Assembly (NCBI GenBank): GCA_910586205.1
Contig: CAJUGD010000017.1
Coordinates: forward strand, 1 to 64,000
DNA length: 64,000 nt
DNA from: an uncultured Lachnospiraceae bacterium
GTDB taxonomy: Bacteria; Bacillota; Clostridia; Lachnospirales; Lachnospiraceae
Direction: 5' to 3'
Within the stretch, counting starts at the first letter, position 1. Each line of letters begins with the position of its first letter. Below the pieces are notes generated by a model that made no database searches, was not told the DNA's origin, and saw only the letters and a list, made by a program, of their open reading frames with translations. Shown in pieces: positions 34,248 to 43,492 of the stretch. Made by a program: the position numbers and the translations under genes.

Positions 34248-34294
34248 GGAGAATGACTGTGCCAAGAGGTAAGGAATAGGAGAAAATACAAGGA

Positions 34295-36454
34295 ATGGAG
34301 AACAACAATCACCAGCCGCCTGGAAACGGCGGCAACAACAATAAAAATCAAGGCCCCCAAAGCCAGATTATGGTTATGCTGGTGGCAGCCGTTATTACCA
34401 TGATAGCCGTGTATATGATGCGCAATGTCATGGTGTCTGAGGGACGGGAAGAAGTCAGCTACAATCAGTTTGTAGAGGAAGTGGAATCCGGCATTGTAGA
34501 ATCCGTGCTGGTAAAAAGCTCCGTATTGGATATCCAGTACAAGGAGACGGTCAATGACAAGAATCCGGCTAAGCAGTATTATGTGATCCGGCTGAGTTCA
34601 GACTGGGATTTTTCCAGCCGTCTGTTAGAGCATGGTGTAGAGATCAAACAAGAGCTGCAGGACAGCAGCGTGCTGTTGGAAAGCATTTTAAGTTTTGTGA
34701 TTCCTTTTGTGATCATTGTAGTTTTCATGAACTTTATGATGAAGCGCATGGGCGGAGGAATCATGGGAGTGGGCAAAAGCACTGCCAAGATGTATATGCA
34801 GAAGGATACCGGGATTACCTTTTCTGATGTGGCAGGAGAGGACGAGGCCAAGGAGTCCTTGGTAGAGCTGGTGGACTTTTTGCAGAATCCGGGGAAATAT
34901 ACCCATATCGGGGCGCGGCTTCCTAAAGGAGCTTTATTGGTGGGCCCGCCCGGAACAGGAAAGACGCTGCTGGCAAGAGCTGTGGCAGGAGAGGCTAAGG
35001 TGCCGTTTTATTTTCTTTCCGGTTCGGACTTTATGGAAATGTATGTGGGCGTGGGCGCATCCCGTGTAAGGGATCTGTTTAAACAGGCCCAGCAGACGTC
35101 TCCCTGTATTATTTTCATTGACGAGGTGGATTCCATTGGGCGCAGCCGGAGCAATTACGGCGGCGGCGGGGAATCAGAGCAGCAGCAGACCTTAAACCAG
35201 CTTTTGTCTGAGATGGACGGGGTAGATTCCTCGAAAGGTCTTTTGATTCTGGCGGCCACCAACCGTCCGGAGATCTTAGATCCGGCTCTTTTGCGTCCGG
35301 GCAGGTTTGACAGAAGAATCATTGTGGATAAGCCGGATTTAAAGGGCAGGGTGGAGATTTTAAAGGTTCATGCCAAGAATGTATCTTTGGACGATACGGT
35401 GGATTTGGATGCCATTGCCCTGGCTACCTCCGGGGCGGTAGGATCGGATTTGGCGAATATGATCAATGAAGCGGCTATTCTTGCCGTAAAGCACAAGCGG
35501 AACGCTGTGAGCCAGAAGGATTTGTTTGAGGCAGTGGAAGTGGTTTTGGTGGGCAAGGAGAAGAAGGACCGGGTGCTGAGCAAGGAGGAAAGACGGATTG
35601 TATCCTATCATGAAGTGGGCCATGCTCTGCTCAGCGCTCTGCAGAAGGATGCAGAGCCGGTTCAGAAGATTACCATTGTGCCCAGGACCATGGGCGCTTT
35701 AGGATATGTGATGCATGTTCCCGAGGAGGAAAAGTATTTAAACAGCCAGAAAGAGCTTCGGGCAATGCTGGTAGGCTATCTGGGAGGCCGGGCGGCAGAG
35801 GAGATCGTATTCAGTTCCGTGACCACCGGTGCTGCCAATGATATTGAACAGGCTACCCGTCTGGCAAGAGCCATGGTGACTCAATATGGAATGTCAGAGA
35901 AATTCGGGCTTATGGGACTTGCCGCCCAGCAGGATAAGTATCTGACCGGGCGTACTGTCATGAACTGCGGCGATGCCACGGCAGCCGAGGTGGACAATGA
36001 GATCATGCGGATCCTGAAGGAAGCCTATGAGGAGGCAAAGAGGCTTTTAAATGAGAACCGTGAGGTGATGGATCAGATTGCAGAGTTTTTGATCGAGAAG
36101 GAAACCATTACCGGAAAAGAGTTTATGCAGATTTTCAGGCGGTGCAAAGGAATCCCAGATCCGGAGGAAAAGAAAGAAGGAGAAGCTGACGATAAAGAAA
36201 AGGCTGACGGGAAGACGGCCGCAGAAGCAGCCGATACGGAGAAGGCTGCCAAAAAGACGGCCTCAGAAGCAGCCGATACGGAAACGTCTGGCGAAAGCAA
36301 TACGGAAAGCGGCCAAAGGAACGAAGCCCAAGAACAGACAGAAGAATGGCATGACAAAGAGAAGGCACCGGATAAAATCGAGCAGGATAACGGAGAGGGC
36401 CAGGGGAATCAGGAGAGCGCAGCAGATACCTCAGGCTGGACACAGGTAAAATGA
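34295..36454 (+). CDS. ftsH: ATP-dependent zinc metalloprotease FtsH
   Basis: 719 residues. Two membrane helices (about 25-43 and 126-149) flank a periplasmic-side domain. The AAA module has Walker A GPPGTGKT (217-224), Walker B FIDEVD (DE at 276-277) and the second region of homology. The protease site is HEVGH at 439-443. It degrades unassembled membrane proteins and some regulators. The tail after about residue 620 is Lys/Glu/Ala-rich and holds a near-identical repeat (KTAAEAADTE, KTASEAADTE). The stop overlaps the MATE gene by 4 nt. Confidence 0.95.
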   Translation: MENNNHQPPGNGGNNNKNQGPQSQIMVMLVAAVITMIAVYMMRNVMVSEGREEVSYNQFVEEVESGIVESVLVKSSVLDIQYKETVNDKNPAKQYYVIRLSSDWDFSSRLLEHGVEIKQELQDSSVLLESILSFVIPFVIIVVFMNFMMKRMGGGIMGVGKSTAKMYMQKDTGITFSDVAGEDEAKESLVELVDFLQNPGKYTHIGARLPKGALLVGPPGTGKTLLARAVAGEAKVPFYFLSGSDFMEMYVGVGASRVRDLFKQAQQTSPCIIFIDEVDSIGRSRSNYGGGGESEQQQTLNQLLSEMDGVDSSKGLLILAATNRPEILDPALLRPGRFDRRIIVDKPDLKGRVEILKVHAKNVSLDDTVDLDAIALATSGAVGSDLANMINEAAILAVKHKRNAVSQKDLFEAVEVVLVGKEKKDRVLSKEERRIVSYHEVGHALLSALQKDAEPVQKITIVPRTMGALGYVMHVPEEEKYLNSQKELRAMLVGYLGGRAAEEIVFSSVTTGAANDIEQATRLARAMVTQYGMSEKFGLMGLAAQQDKYLTGRTVMNCGDATAAEVDNEIMRILKEAYEEAKRLLNENREVMDQIAEFLIEKETITGKEFMQIFRRCKGIPDPEEKKEGEADDKEKADGKTAAEAADTEKAAKKTASEAADTETSGESNTESGQRNEAQEQTEEWHDKEKAPDKIEQDNGEGQGNQESAADTSGWTQVK
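36212..36282 (+). repeat. 29-bp direct repeat inside the ftsH tail
   Basis: Copies at 36212-36240 and 36254-36282 differ at one base and encode KTA[A/S]EAADTE. The period is 42 bp, so the frame is kept. Confidence 0.8.
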
Positions 36455-37791
36455 AAGCATTAGATTTAACAAAAGGAACGATTACTAAGACACTGCTGCA
36501 GTTTGCATTGCCCATGATATTGGGCAATCTGCTGCAGCAGATGTATAATGTGACGGACACCCTGATAGTAGGGCGGTTTATAGGGAGAGAAGCGTTGGCA
36601 GCAGTAGGCTCCGCCTATGCACTGATGACGTTTCTCAATTCTATTTTATTAGGTTTTTGCATGGGCAGCGGAGTTATGTTCTCTGTGTGTTATGGAAAAC
36701 GGGATTTTGACCGGATGAAACAGGGAATGTTTTTGTCCTTTGTAATGATCGGAGTGCTGACGCTTCTGATCAATGGATCCGTATTTGCAGGCCTGGACGG
36801 TATCCTGCTCTTTTTGAGAGTGCCGGAACAAGTCTATGGACAGATGCGGGAATATCTCTGGATTATTTTTTGGGGAATCACGGCAATTTTTGTGTATAAT
36901 TATTTTGCTTCTCTTTTGCGGGCAATCGGCAATTCTGTGGCGCCTCTCATCTTCCTGGGGGTGTCGGCAGTGTCTAATATAGTGCTGGATTTGGTGTTTG
37001 TGCTGGTGTTTCATTGGGGGATAGCCGGGGCAGCCTGGGCCACCGTGCTGGCACAGATCTTTTCCGGTGTGGGAATCAGCCTTTATACATTGATAAGATT
37101 CCCGGAATTTCGTCCTGGAAAGGCATGGATGAAGTGGGATTTTCAGGCACTTCAGGAGATTTTCCATCTTTCTTTTCTGACCAGTGTGCAGCAGTCTGTC
37201 ATGAACTTTGGCATTCTGATGGTTCAGGGGCTTGTCAACAGCTTTGGACCTGTGGTTATGGCAGCCTTTGCGGCTGCGGTAAAGATTGATTCCTTTGCCT
37301 ATATGCCGGTACAGGATTTCGGAAATGCCTTTTCTACTTTTGTGGCACAGAATGTAGGCGCAGGAGAGGAGGAAAGGATTAAAAAGGGAATCCGCTCTGC
37401 GGGAATCTGTACCTTCGTGTTCTGCATGGTGATTACCGTGGGAGTCTGTGTGTTTGCCAGGGAGCTTTTACAGATCTTTGTGCGAGAGACAGAGACGGAA
37501 GTGCTGGCAGTGGGCATAGAATATCTGCGGATAGAAGGGGCATTTTATTGTCTGATCGGATTTTTGTTTCTGTTTTACGGATATTTCCGGGCTATGGGAA
37601 GGCCGGGAATGTCCGTGGCGCTTACCGTCATTTCTTTGGGAACCCGTGTGGCTCTTGCATATACCCTTTCTGCTGTGCCCTGGATCGGAGTAAGAGGGAT
37701 CTGGGCGTCAGTGCCCATCGGATGGTTTTTAGCGGATGTGACGGGGCTTTTGGCGGTAAAATCAGGGGGAGTTTTCACAAAAAATAATTGA
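36451..37791 (+). CDS. MATE-family efflux protein (second copy type)
   Basis: 446 residues with about twelve membrane helices. The start (LTKGTITKTLLQFALPMILGNLLQQMYNVTD) is the pattern of the DinF/NorM-like branch common in Clostridia, different from the MATE gene at 11.3 kb. Substrate unknown. It overlaps ftsH by 4 nt. The licT promoter begins within its last codons. Confidence 0.9.
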   Translation: MKALDLTKGTITKTLLQFALPMILGNLLQQMYNVTDTLIVGRFIGREALAAVGSAYALMTFLNSILLGFCMGSGVMFSVCYGKRDFDRMKQGMFLSFVMIGVLTLLINGSVFAGLDGILLFLRVPEQVYGQMREYLWIIFWGITAIFVYNYFASLLRAIGNSVAPLIFLGVSAVSNIVLDLVFVLVFHWGIAGAAWATVLAQIFSGVGISLYTLIRFPEFRPGKAWMKWDFQALQEIFHLSFLTSVQQSVMNFGILMVQGLVNSFGPVVMAAFAAAVKIDSFAYMPVQDFGNAFSTFVAQNVGAGEEERIKKGIRSAGICTFVFCMVITVGVCVFARELLQIFVRETETEVLAVGIEYLRIEGAFYCLIGFLFLFYGYFRAMGRPGMSVALTVISLGTRVALAYTLSAVPWIGVRGIWASVPIGWFLADVTGLLAVKSGGVFTKNN

Positions 37792-37816
37792 CATACCTTT
37801 ACACCTGTGTTAAAAT
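37788..37816 (+). promoter_or_regulatory. Promoter of licT-bglP-bglA
   Basis: TTGACA (37788-37793), 17-bp spacer, TAAAAT (37811-37816), overlapping the stop codon of the MATE gene. Confidence 0.8.
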
Positions 37817-37830
37817 TATAGGCAGTAAAT

Positions 37831-37917
37831 GGATTGTTACTGGTCATGCAGGCTATACCACTTTGCTATCATTGGAAGTTGTGTTTCATTGGTACAAGGG
37901 AGGATAGCCTTTTTTTG
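37831..37917 (+). promoter_or_regulatory. RAT antiterminator and terminator before licT
   Basis: GGATTGTTACTGG with CATGCAGGCTATACC (37831-37860) matches the ribonucleic antiterminator (RAT) of the LicT/SacY family. The RAT 3' part, AGGCTAT (37850-37856), is also the 5' arm of a terminator whose 3' arm ATAGCCT (37904-37910) is followed by seven Ts. The two folds exclude each other. LicT bound to the RAT prevents termination, so licT controls its own expression. Confidence 0.85.
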
Positions 37918-37967
37918 TATGATGAAACAGAAAATGCCGGTAAGGAATGTGGGATTGGACAATGGGG

Positions 37968-38804
37968 ATGAAGGTCGAAAAGGTAATCAATAATAATCTG
38001 GTAAAGTCTTTCAACAGTAAGGGGCAGGAGATACTGGTGATGGGCTGCGGCCTGGGATTTAAGAAAAAGCCAGGAGATCCGGTTGATGAATCTCTGGTGG
38101 AAAAAGTTTATACTGCCCAGGATGCAGCAGAGTCCAACCGGCTTGTACAGATATTAGAGAAGGTACCATTAGAACGGATTCAACTGACCAATGAGATTAT
38201 CAGCTTTGCCAAGACATCGCTGGGAAAGAAGTTAAATGAGAATCTTTATCTGACTCTGACGGATCATATCAGCTTTGCCCTTGACCGTGCCAGAGAGGGA
38301 CTGTCCCTCCGCAATGGTCTTCTTTGGGAGATCAAGCGCTTTTATAACCATGAGTATCTGGTGGGAAAGGAAGCGCTGTCTATGATACACAAGCGTCTGG
38401 GAGTGGAGCTTCCGGAGGATGAGGCCGGATTTATTGCCCTTCATCTGGTCAATGCATCCATGGACTTTGACAGTATGAGACAGACAGCGGACATGACACG
38501 GATCATACAGAATATTGTCAATATTGTGAAATACCATTTTCATACGGAGCTGGACGAATATTCCCTTCACTATGAGCGCTTTATTACTCATGTAAAGTTT
38601 TTTGTCCAGAGGGTGTTTAACGGGACGGAGATTAATGAGGATGATAAAAGCTTTCTCTTGATGCTAAAGGAACAATATAAAAAAGAGTATCTATGTGCCT
38701 TGAAGATTCAGGATTATATGAGAAAGGAATTTGGAAAGGAGCTTACAGAGGATGAGATCATCTATCTGACAGTCCATATCAGAAGGATGACCATTCCTTC
38801 CTGA
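37968..38804 (+). CDS. licT: BglG/LicT-family transcriptional antiterminator
   Basis: 278 residues. The RNA-binding CAT domain covers about 1-58 (KVEKVINNNLVKSFNSKG, GCGLGFKKKPGD). Two PTS-regulation domains follow, each with paired histidines (LTDHISFALDRA, YNHEYLVG, LHLVNA, LHYERFITHVKFF, LTVHIRRM). Phosphorylation by HPr and by BglP balances activity. ATG 37968 gives the standard N-terminus; ATG 37947 is too close to its AAGGA. Confidence 0.92.
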   Translation: MKVEKVINNNLVKSFNSKGQEILVMGCGLGFKKKPGDPVDESLVEKVYTAQDAAESNRLVQILEKVPLERIQLTNEIISFAKTSLGKKLNENLYLTLTDHISFALDRAREGLSLRNGLLWEIKRFYNHEYLVGKEALSMIHKRLGVELPEDEAGFIALHLVNASMDFDSMRQTADMTRIIQNIVNIVKYHFHTELDEYSLHYERFITHVKFFVQRVFNGTEINEDDKSFLLMLKEQYKKEYLCALKIQDYMRKEFGKELTEDEIIYLTVHIRRMTIPS

Positions 38805-38857
38805 CAGCTTTTAAGCGGCCTTTTCGTTATTTTTGTGCGGAATAAGGAAAGAGACAG

Positions 38858-38931
38858 GGATTGTTACTTCCATAGGAGGAAGGCTATACCCGGATGACGG
38901 TGTTTTTGTGATGCCGTAATCCGGGTTTTTT
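38858..38931 (+). promoter_or_regulatory. Second RAT and terminator, before bglP
   Basis: GGATTGTTACTTCC with GGAAGGCTATACC (38858-38890) is a second RAT. It overlaps the 5' arm of a terminator: ACCCGGAT (38888-38895) pairs with ATCCGGGT (38919-38926), followed by six Ts. It adds a second, substrate-dependent gate between licT and the transporter genes. Confidence 0.85.
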
Positions 38932-39034
38932 GCGGTTTTGTGGGATAAGCGGGATAAGGATAAGCGGGATAAAATGATTCAAAAAAGGTAAGAAAGCCCA
39001 AAGGGCTTAAAATAAACAAGTAGGAGGAAGAAAA

Positions 39035-40906
39035 ATGGATTACAAAAGTCTTGCAGAAATGATTCTGCAGAACGTGGGCGGCAGCGGCAATGTTTCCGGT
39101 CTGACCCACTGTGCAACCAGGCTGCGTTTTAATCTTAAGGATGAAAGCAAAGCCAACACAGATGTGCTCAAGAAAACCAAAGGTGTTATGGGGGTGGTCA
39201 GCAGCGGAGGCCAGTACCAGATCATTATCGGAAGTGATGTGGCCAGTGTATACAGACCTTTGAGCGAAATGTGTGAAATTAAGGACAGCAAGAATGACAA
39301 AGGGGAGAAAAAGCCCTGGTATGCAACAGCCATTGATACGCTTTCCGGCATTTTCACACCGATTCTTCCGGCATTGACAGCTTCTGGTATGCTGAAAGCA
39401 GTCCTGTCTCTGCTGGTGGCATTTAAGCTGGTGGATTCGGGAAGCCAGAGCTACCAGGTAATCAATTTTATGGCAGACGCAACCTTTTACTTTCTGCCCA
39501 TTTTGCTGGCAAATTCTGCTGCAAAGAAGTTTAAGTGCAACCCATATCTGGCTATGATGTTAGGAGGAATGCTTCTGCATCCGAATTTTGTTAATATGGT
39601 GGCTGCTTCTAAGGAATCCGGAGAGGCGATCCGGCTGTTTATGATTCCGATTTATAATGCAGGCTATTCATCTTCCGTGATTCCTATTATTCTGTCCGTG
39701 TGGTTCATGTCTGTGGTGGAACCGGTGGCAGACAGGATTTCTCCGAAGGCGATTAAATTTTTCTCAAAGCCATTGATCACGGCATTGCTTACCGGTGTGG
39801 TGACGCTGTCCGTGCTGGGGCCTGCAGGTTATATTATCAGTAATTATCTGGCAGATTTCCTTCGCTCTATGGAGGCATATGGATGGCTGGTATCCATGGT
39901 TTTGGGTGCATTGTTCCCGCTGTTAGTCATGACAGGAACCCATTATGCCATTGTCCCTGTGGGAATCAATAACCGGATGACCATGGGATATGACAGCCTG
40001 GTGTATCCGAATAACTTAGCGTCCAACATTGCACAGGGCGCGGCCACACTGGCAGTGGCTTTTAAGAGCAAGGTGGAAGAAACCAAGCAGTTAGCGTATT
40101 CTGCCGGCATTACGGCAGTCTGCGGCATTACGGAGCCGGCGCTTTTTGGTATTAATGTTCCCAAACGTACTCCGCTGTATTCTGCCATGGCAGGCGGCGC
40201 GGCCGGAGGGCTGTTTGTAGGTTTGATGCATGTGAAAAACTATTCCGGCGGTTCCCCGGGCCTTTTAACCTTGCCCAGCTACATTGGCGGAGACAGCCTG
40301 AAGGATCTTTACTTTGCCGTCATTGGTTCGGCGATTGCGTTTGCAGTGGCATTTGTGATTTCTTATGTGCTGTATAAGGATCCCAAGGAGGAGGAAACCA
40401 CAACAGAAGCATTGCCCGAGGCGTCCCCGGAGAAAAAAGCAGGTTCAGCCAACGCAGCAACCATCTGCGCTCCTGTAACCGGAAAGGCGGTAGCTTTAAA
40501 AGAGGTAAGCGATCCTACCTTTGGGGAAGAAATACTGGGAAAGGGCATTGCGATTATTCCGGCAGACGGACATGTAGTGTCTCCAATCAACGGAACCGTG
40601 GTTACAGTCTTTGAAACCCTTCATGCGATTGGATTAAAATCAGACGACGGGGTGGAGGTGCTGATTCACATTGGCTTAGATACCGTGAAGCTAAAAGGAA
40701 AGCATTTTACTGCAAGGGCCAAATCAGGTGATAAAGTGACTGTTGGCACGCCTTTGGTGGATTTTGATGTTGAGAAAGTAAAGGAAGAAGGCTATGATGT
40801 AATTACGCCGGTAATTATCAGCAATACCTTTGAGTACGGCGATGTTTTAGGCGTTACAGACCAGGAGGTAAAGGCCGGAGACAGTGTGATCAAGGTGGTA
40901 AAATAA
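39035..40906 (+). CDS. bglP: Beta-glucoside PTS transporter, EIIBCA
   Basis: 623 residues in the order IIB-IIC-IIA. The IIB phosphocysteine is C26 (LTHCATRLRF). The membrane IIC domain covers about 105-455. The IIA histidine is H545 in LIHIGLDTVKLKG. It imports and phosphorylates aryl-beta-glucosides or cellobiose-like sugars and signals their presence to LicT. GTAGGAGGA precedes the ATG. bglA follows 21 bp later. Confidence 0.93.
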   Translation: MDYKSLAEMILQNVGGSGNVSGLTHCATRLRFNLKDESKANTDVLKKTKGVMGVVSSGGQYQIIIGSDVASVYRPLSEMCEIKDSKNDKGEKKPWYATAIDTLSGIFTPILPALTASGMLKAVLSLLVAFKLVDSGSQSYQVINFMADATFYFLPILLANSAAKKFKCNPYLAMMLGGMLLHPNFVNMVAASKESGEAIRLFMIPIYNAGYSSSVIPIILSVWFMSVVEPVADRISPKAIKFFSKPLITALLTGVVTLSVLGPAGYIISNYLADFLRSMEAYGWLVSMVLGALFPLLVMTGTHYAIVPVGINNRMTMGYDSLVYPNNLASNIAQGAATLAVAFKSKVEETKQLAYSAGITAVCGITEPALFGINVPKRTPLYSAMAGGAAGGLFVGLMHVKNYSGGSPGLLTLPSYIGGDSLKDLYFAVIGSAIAFAVAFVISYVLYKDPKEEETTTEALPEASPEKKAGSANAATICAPVTGKAVALKEVSDPTFGEEILGKGIAIIPADGHVVSPINGTVVTVFETLHAIGLKSDDGVEVLIHIGLDTVKLKGKHFTARAKSGDKVTVGTPLVDFDVEKVKEEGYDVITPVIISNTFEYGDVLGVTDQEVKAGDSVIKVVK

Positions 40907-40927
40907 GAGAGAAAGGTGGTTTGTGCA

Positions 40928-42358
40928 ATGAAGGGATTACCGCAGGATTTTTTGTGGGGCGGCGCAACGGCTGCCAACCAGTGTGAGGGCGGTTATCTGG
41001 AGGGAGGAAAAGGATTAGGCACAGTGGATGTGATTCCCTGGGGAGAATACCGCAGGGCGGTGATGTCCGGAAAGATGGATTACAGGACGCTTCCGAAGGA
41101 CTCCTATTATCCGTCCCGGGAGGCAATCGACATGTACCATCACTGGAAAGAGGATATTGCCCTGATGGCAGAAATGGGGTTTAAATGCTACAGGTTTTCC
41201 TTTGCCTGGTCCAGAATCTTTCCTACCGGGGAGGAGACAGAGCCCAATGAAGAAGGTCTCCGGTTTTATGAGGAAATGATTGACGAGTTAATCCGCAATC
41301 ACATTGAGCCGGTGGTGACGATCTGCCATTTTGATGTACCGCTGGCCCTGGAGCAGAAATATGGTTCCTGGAGAGATAGGAAGCTGATTGACGCTTATCT
41401 GCGCTATTGCCAGGTGATTTTTAAACGCTTTAACGGCAAGGTGCGGTACTGGATGACCTTTAACGAGATTAATATGCTGATGCATCTTCCGTTTATGGGT
41501 GCGGGAATTTCCTTTAGGGAAGGGGAAAACGAGATGCAGATCAAGTATCAGGCTGCACATCATGAGCTGGTGGCGTCTGCATTGGCCACAAAACTGGCGC
41601 ATGAGATAAATCCGGACAATAAGGTAGGGTGTATGCTGGCGGCAGGCCAGTTCTATCCTTATAGCTGCGATCCGGAGGATATTTGGGCAGCCATGGAAAA
41701 GGATCGGGTCAATTATTTCTTTATTGATGTACAGTCCCGGGGAGAGTATCCGGCTTATGCCAAAAAGCAGTTGGAGAGGGAACATATCCAGATTTTGACG
41801 GAGCCGGGGGATGAGGAGATTTTAAAGGAAAATACAGTGGATTATATTGCGTTCAGCTATTACTCATCCCGCATGACCAGCGCACATCCCCATCCGGAGA
41901 TCGAGACTTCAGGCAATGCCTTTAAGACATTGCGGAATCCTCATCTGAAGGCAAGTGAGTGGGGATGGCAGATTGATCCGGTAGGACTGCGCATCACCAT
42001 GAATTGTCTGTATGACCGCTATCAGAAGCCGCTGTTTATTGTGGAAAACGGTTTAGGCGCAGTGGATAAGGCAGAAGAAGACGGAACCATTCAGGATGAT
42101 TACCGGATTGCCTATCTTGAGGCTCATATCCGGGAAATGATCAAAGGCGTGGAAGAAGACGGGGTGGATCTTATCGGCTATACTCCCTGGGGATGGATTG
42201 ACTTAGTCAGCGCTTCTACCGGGGAGATGAAGAAGCGCTATGGGTTTGTTTATGTAGATAAGGATAATGCCGGAACCGGCACCTTAGAGCGCAGAAAAAA
42301 GAAATCCTTTGGGTGGTATCAGCAGGTGATCGCAACTAATGGGGAGTGTTTGAGATAG
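40928..42358 (+). CDS. bglA: 6-phospho-beta-glucosidase, GH1 family
   Basis: 476 residues. The GH1 acid/base Glu lies in MTFNEINM and the nucleophile in FIVENGLGA. It hydrolyses the phosphorylated beta-glucosides delivered by BglP. AAAGGTGG lies upstream of ATG 40928. Last gene of the licT operon, closed by a strong terminator. Confidence 0.93.
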   Translation: MKGLPQDFLWGGATAANQCEGGYLEGGKGLGTVDVIPWGEYRRAVMSGKMDYRTLPKDSYYPSREAIDMYHHWKEDIALMAEMGFKCYRFSFAWSRIFPTGEETEPNEEGLRFYEEMIDELIRNHIEPVVTICHFDVPLALEQKYGSWRDRKLIDAYLRYCQVIFKRFNGKVRYWMTFNEINMLMHLPFMGAGISFREGENEMQIKYQAAHHELVASALATKLAHEINPDNKVGCMLAAGQFYPYSCDPEDIWAAMEKDRVNYFFIDVQSRGEYPAYAKKQLEREHIQILTEPGDEEILKENTVDYIAFSYYSSRMTSAHPHPEIETSGNAFKTLRNPHLKASEWGWQIDPVGLRITMNCLYDRYQKPLFIVENGLGAVDKAEEDGTIQDDYRIAYLEAHIREMIKGVEEDGVDLIGYTPWGWIDLVSASTGEMKKRYGFVYVDKDNAGTGTLERRKKKSFGWYQQVIATNGECLR

Positions 42359-42381
42359 AATCTGGTGAAATAAACAAAAAA

Positions 42382-42419
42382 CCAGGAAAGCCGCGAGAGC
42401 CGGCTTTCCTGGCTTTTTT
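42382..42419. terminator. Strong bidirectional terminator after bglA
   Basis: CCAGGAAAGCCG (42382-42393) and CGGCTTTCCTGG (42401-42412) form a perfect 12-bp stem with a 7-nt loop, followed by CTTTTTTA on the plus strand and GGTTTTTTG on the minus strand. It serves both convergent operons. Confidence 0.92.
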
Positions 42420-42615
42420 ATGGTTTCTGCAGAATATCCAGGGCTTTATACTGATCGATCCGCAGAGCTGCCTGAGTCCAGGTAAAATCAGAACAGAGAA
42501 ATTCATAGTCACTTTCTATGCGTTCCATCTCTGCTTTGATCTGAGGCACATCTTCCAGATTGTCTGTTTTGGTGCGGACATCTTTTAAAGAATCCTGATT
42601 TCCATGGGATAACAT
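42418..42615 (-). CDS. Small hypothetical protein, coupled to the epimerase gene
   Basis: 65 residues, acidic and helical (DVPQIKAEMERIESDYEFL, then ALRIDQYKALDIL). It overlaps the 3' end of the epimerase-like gene by 31 nt and ends exactly at the shared terminator, which supports it being translated. No family recognised. The absence of a clear ribosome site, which could be explained by coupling, keeps confidence low. Confidence 0.45.
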   Translation of the reverse strand: MLSHGNQDSLKDVRTKTDNLEDVPQIKAEMERIESDYEFLCSDFTWTQAALRIDQYKALDILQKP

Positions 42616-43472
42616 TTTTTCTGTCCGGGGCTTAAGGTCTGCAGGTGGTGGCGGTGCAGAAGTTCATCGTCCTCATCGGCTCGGACGGCGCTGCCGTTCC
42701 AGGGCTCAATACATAAAAACGGAGCATTTTTTCCGTAGGGAGTCCAAAAGGCGATGGTTTCAAAGCCAGGATAGGACACTTCCACGCCGCGGCGGGTTTT
42801 TTGGTGGATCAAGGAAACCTTTCGGGACTGAATCTGGTCAAAGTAAACGGCATCCTCCCGAAACAGCTCATAGGAAAGGGGCAGGAGGCGTGTGTGGGAA
42901 AGAGAAATGCCCTGTCTGGCAGGATTCATCTCCAAGGCATCCAGATCATAGACCATGGAATGGGTGTTTTCCTCTTTTTCAAATTCCAGGCAGTATTCAT
43001 CAAAGGCTTCTCCTTCCTCCAAGGGGCAGATAAAGCCAGGGTGGGATCCAATACAGTAGATAATATTCCGGGACTCCGGGTTCTGCACGGAGTAATCCAG
43101 GAAAAGGATTCCATCCTTAAGCTGATAGGAGAGGGAAAGGATAAAATCATAGGGATAGGAGCGGCGGGTCTTTTCGTTGGCAGTAAGGCAGAAAGTGACA
43201 GAGGAGGAAGTCTGATCCTTTACGGCAAAATCAGATTCCTTGCAAAAGCCGTGCTTTTCCATCTCATACCATGCTCCTTCAATGCAAATGCGGTTGTTTC
43301 GGCAGTTGCCCACAACCGGGAACAGCAAAGGAGAGCAGCGGGGCCAGATATCCGGGTCGCGCTGCCAGATATATTCCTTGTCTGTCTTGTCCTTCAGGGA
43401 GATCAGTTCGGCTCCTACAGAGTCAATGGAAGCCGTGACATGGGCTTTCGGGTCAGAAATGGTGATGATCAT
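42585..43472 (-). CDS. Aldose 1-epimerase-like protein
   Basis: 295 residues from the ATG at 43472, which has AAAGGA 9 nt upstream; the frame also opens at 43496. The galactose-mutarotase fold is marked by SVGAELISLKDK at the start, WPRCSPLLFPVVG, and GSHPGF with the catalytic-type His. A late acidic motif CIEPWNG is typical of the LacX-like branch. It interconverts sugar anomers; the real substrate is unknown. It sits directly after a LacI regulator. Confidence 0.85.
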   Translation of the reverse strand: MIITISDPKAHVTASIDSVGAELISLKDKTDKEYIWQRDPDIWPRCSPLLFPVVGNCRNNRICIEGAWYEMEKHGFCKESDFAVKDQTSSSVTFCLTANEKTRRSYPYDFILSLSYQLKDGILFLDYSVQNPESRNIIYCIGSHPGFICPLEEGEAFDEYCLEFEKEENTHSMVYDLDALEMNPARQGISLSHTRLLPLSYELFREDAVYFDQIQSRKVSLIHQKTRRGVEVSYPGFETIAFWTPYGKNAPFLCIEPWNGSAVRADEDDELLHRHHLQTLSPGQKKCYPMEIRIL

Positions 43473-43492
43473 AAGCGGGTATCCTTTCTTTT

